Virus record (IMG/VR): IMGVR_UViG_3300046477_000127
Span: 1 to 39,679 of that record
DNA: 39,679 bases
Source: a virus
Reading direction: 5' to 3' (one strand)
Shown here: piece after piece, positions 38,936 through 39,679 of the stretch
How the letters are laid out: every line of letters begins with the position of its first letter
Position numbering within the stretch: the stretch's first letter is position 1
Translations under genes and position numbers: made by a program
Notes under the pieces: model-generated
Told to the model about the DNA's origin: nothing
The model's input: only the letters and a program-made list of their open reading frames with translations
The model's database searches: none

Positions 38936-39184
38936 ATGCGGTATTACGATTACGATTGCGAGTATGACACTCCTGATTATGATCAGGAATCCGAAGTTGG
39001 TTACTGCAAGGAATGCCGCAAGAACGTCGGGACGAAGAAGATGGACTTCGGCATCGGCGCCTATGAGTACTGGGGAAGCAAGGAAGTACATACGGATATC
39101 AGATCCGTTTGCGTATCCTGCGAAAGTGACGTTGGCCCGGAGCGAGAACTAGAGGAAGAGGGGGAATACGAAGATGAAGAATAA
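38936..39184 (+). CDS. Acidic zinc-binding-like protein, 82 aa
   Basis: A Tyr/Asp-rich N-terminus (RYYDYDCEYDTPDYDQESEV) is followed by CKECRKNVG (C-x2-C) and, about 30 residues later, CVSCESD (C-x2-C), a four-cysteine zinc ribbon. The tail is almost all Glu/Asp. The strongly acidic ends suggest a DNA-mimic or an adaptor that binds basic proteins; this is inference. Confidence 0.72.
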   Translation: MRYYDYDCEYDTPDYDQESEVGYCKECRKNVGTKKMDFGIGAYEYWGSKEVHTDIRSVCVSCESDVGPERELEEEGEYEDEE

Positions 39185-39353
39185 ACACGAGATGGAAGCG
39201 TTGCTGGAAGCGCTGGAAATGGCATACGATGCGCTTACCGTGAAGGTTAGCGAGGGCGAGATGAAGGCAACTAAGGCCGTTGTTAGGCTTAGAATCGCTA
39301 CTCTGCGCTCCGATCTGCGTATGCTCGAAACACCTATTGCGAGAGAGAAATGA
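39174..39353 (+). CDS. Small helical protein, 59 aa
   Basis: The ATG at 39174 lies inside the end of the previous gene and the TGA overlaps the next ATG at 39350. The sequence (KNKHEMEALLEALEMAYDAL, then ATKAVVRLRIATLRSDLRML) is an amphipathic two-helix protein. Function unknown. Confidence 0.65.
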   Translation: MKNKHEMEALLEALEMAYDALTVKVSEGEMKATKAVVRLRIATLRSDLRMLETPIAREK

Positions 39354-39679
39354 CTGACGAACAGATTCTTGACGAATTCGAGCGCCGAGCAATGAAGCTG
39401 CGTGACTTCATGGGCTATCCGACCGTTGACGGCGTGCGCGTCATCGAAGGTGTCCGCGCCCTTCTCGCCACCCCCGCCCCTCTCTCAGATGAACCGGTGG
39501 CGAATCTGCATGGCGAGATTATGAATATTCGGTGCGAGACTCCGAAGGCACTGAGCATCAACGAACGCCTTGCTTACCAGCAGGGTCATCGCGATGCACG
39601 CCATGCGGCGGCTGATCTGGCAAACGCCGCACCTCTCGCACAGTCCGCAGAGCAAGACAGGATTGATTGCGGTGAATGT
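39350..39679 (+). CDS. 5' part of early hypothetical gene split by the circle junction
   Basis: Starts in an ATGA overlap with the preceding stop and is open to the end of the window. Residues 1-68 come from 39350-39553, after which the sequence repeats 1-126 in the same frame. The N-terminus (TDEQILDEFERRAMKLRDFM) and ALLATPAPLSDEPVANLHGE are of a type common in Burkholderia-type phage accessory proteins. Whole protein about 169 aa; function unknown. Confidence 0.75.
   Translation, partial: MTDEQILDEFERRAMKLRDFMGYPTVDGVRVIEGVRALLATPAPLSDEPVANLHGEIMNIRCETPKALSINERLAYQQGHRDARHAAADLANAAPLAQSAEQDRIDCGEC
39554..39679 (+). repeat. Terminal overlap, copy 2 (identical to 1-126)
   Basis: Second copy of the 126-base terminal redundancy. 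Confidence 0.9.

Noticed and set aside
1-39679. Diversity-generating retroelement or retron
   Set aside because: No reverse transcriptase gene and no template/variable repeat pair were found.
1-39679. tRNA genes
   Set aside because: No cloverleaf with a T-arm GGTTCGA and acceptor CCA context was recognised by eye; a tRNA scan would be decisive.

Overview
The window is one complete circular phage genome of about 39.55 kb. The last 126 bases repeat the first 126, and a reading frame entered at 39350 continues in frame through the junction and stops at 306. The virion genes are P22-like (portal of about 737 aa, scaffold, P22-type coat protein, gp4-like and gp10-like tail factors, injection proteins, pectate-lyase-fold tailspikes), so this is a short-tailed podovirus. 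Protein style, GC-rich third codon positions and many ATGA/GTGA gene overlaps suggest a betaproteobacterial (Burkholderia-like) host. That host call is inference; no database was searched.

Layout. (1) A rightward early operon starts at a good promoter at 38425-38453, crosses the circle junction and ends at 7367. It carries small hypothetical proteins, a superfamily II helicase, a VRR-NUC nuclease, and a recombination set of YqaJ/lambda-type exonuclease, HNH endonuclease and RecT. (2) A leftward late block (33422 down to 7377) carries terminase, portal, scaffold, coat, a tail-associated clan GH-A glycosidase, two tailspikes, gp4/gp10-like factors, injection proteins (one with a lytic transglycosylase domain) and a lysis cassette. 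(3) Inside that block, between scaffold and coat, lies an oppositely oriented island (about 26900-27640). It holds two small membrane proteins, a strongly folded non-coding region with an H-type pseudoknot and a long interrupted stem, and an intrinsic terminator. (4) An intergenic region at 33540-33840 has about nine iteron-like repeats plus an AT-rich tract and is a good origin candidate. (5) A rightward replication operon (33918-36883) has a consensus promoter, a small ribbon-helix-helix-like protein and a primase-helicase; a 59-aa coiled-coil gene is overprinted in the linker of the primase gene. (6) A CI/Cro-like divergent switch lies at 36915-37549, followed by an orphan DNA methyltransferase. 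No integrase was found.

The most unusual features are four. A palindromic 15-bp motif (consensus TTGAGATTATCTCAA) recurs at about 14 places, overlaps three promoters and several late-gene start regions, and looks like a dispersed operator or stoperator system. The structured RNA contains mutually exclusive pairings. The overprinted coiled-coil gene has codon bias that favours the embedded frame over the long frame. The iteron origin, combined with repressor genes and no integrase, raises the possibility of plasmid-like maintenance.
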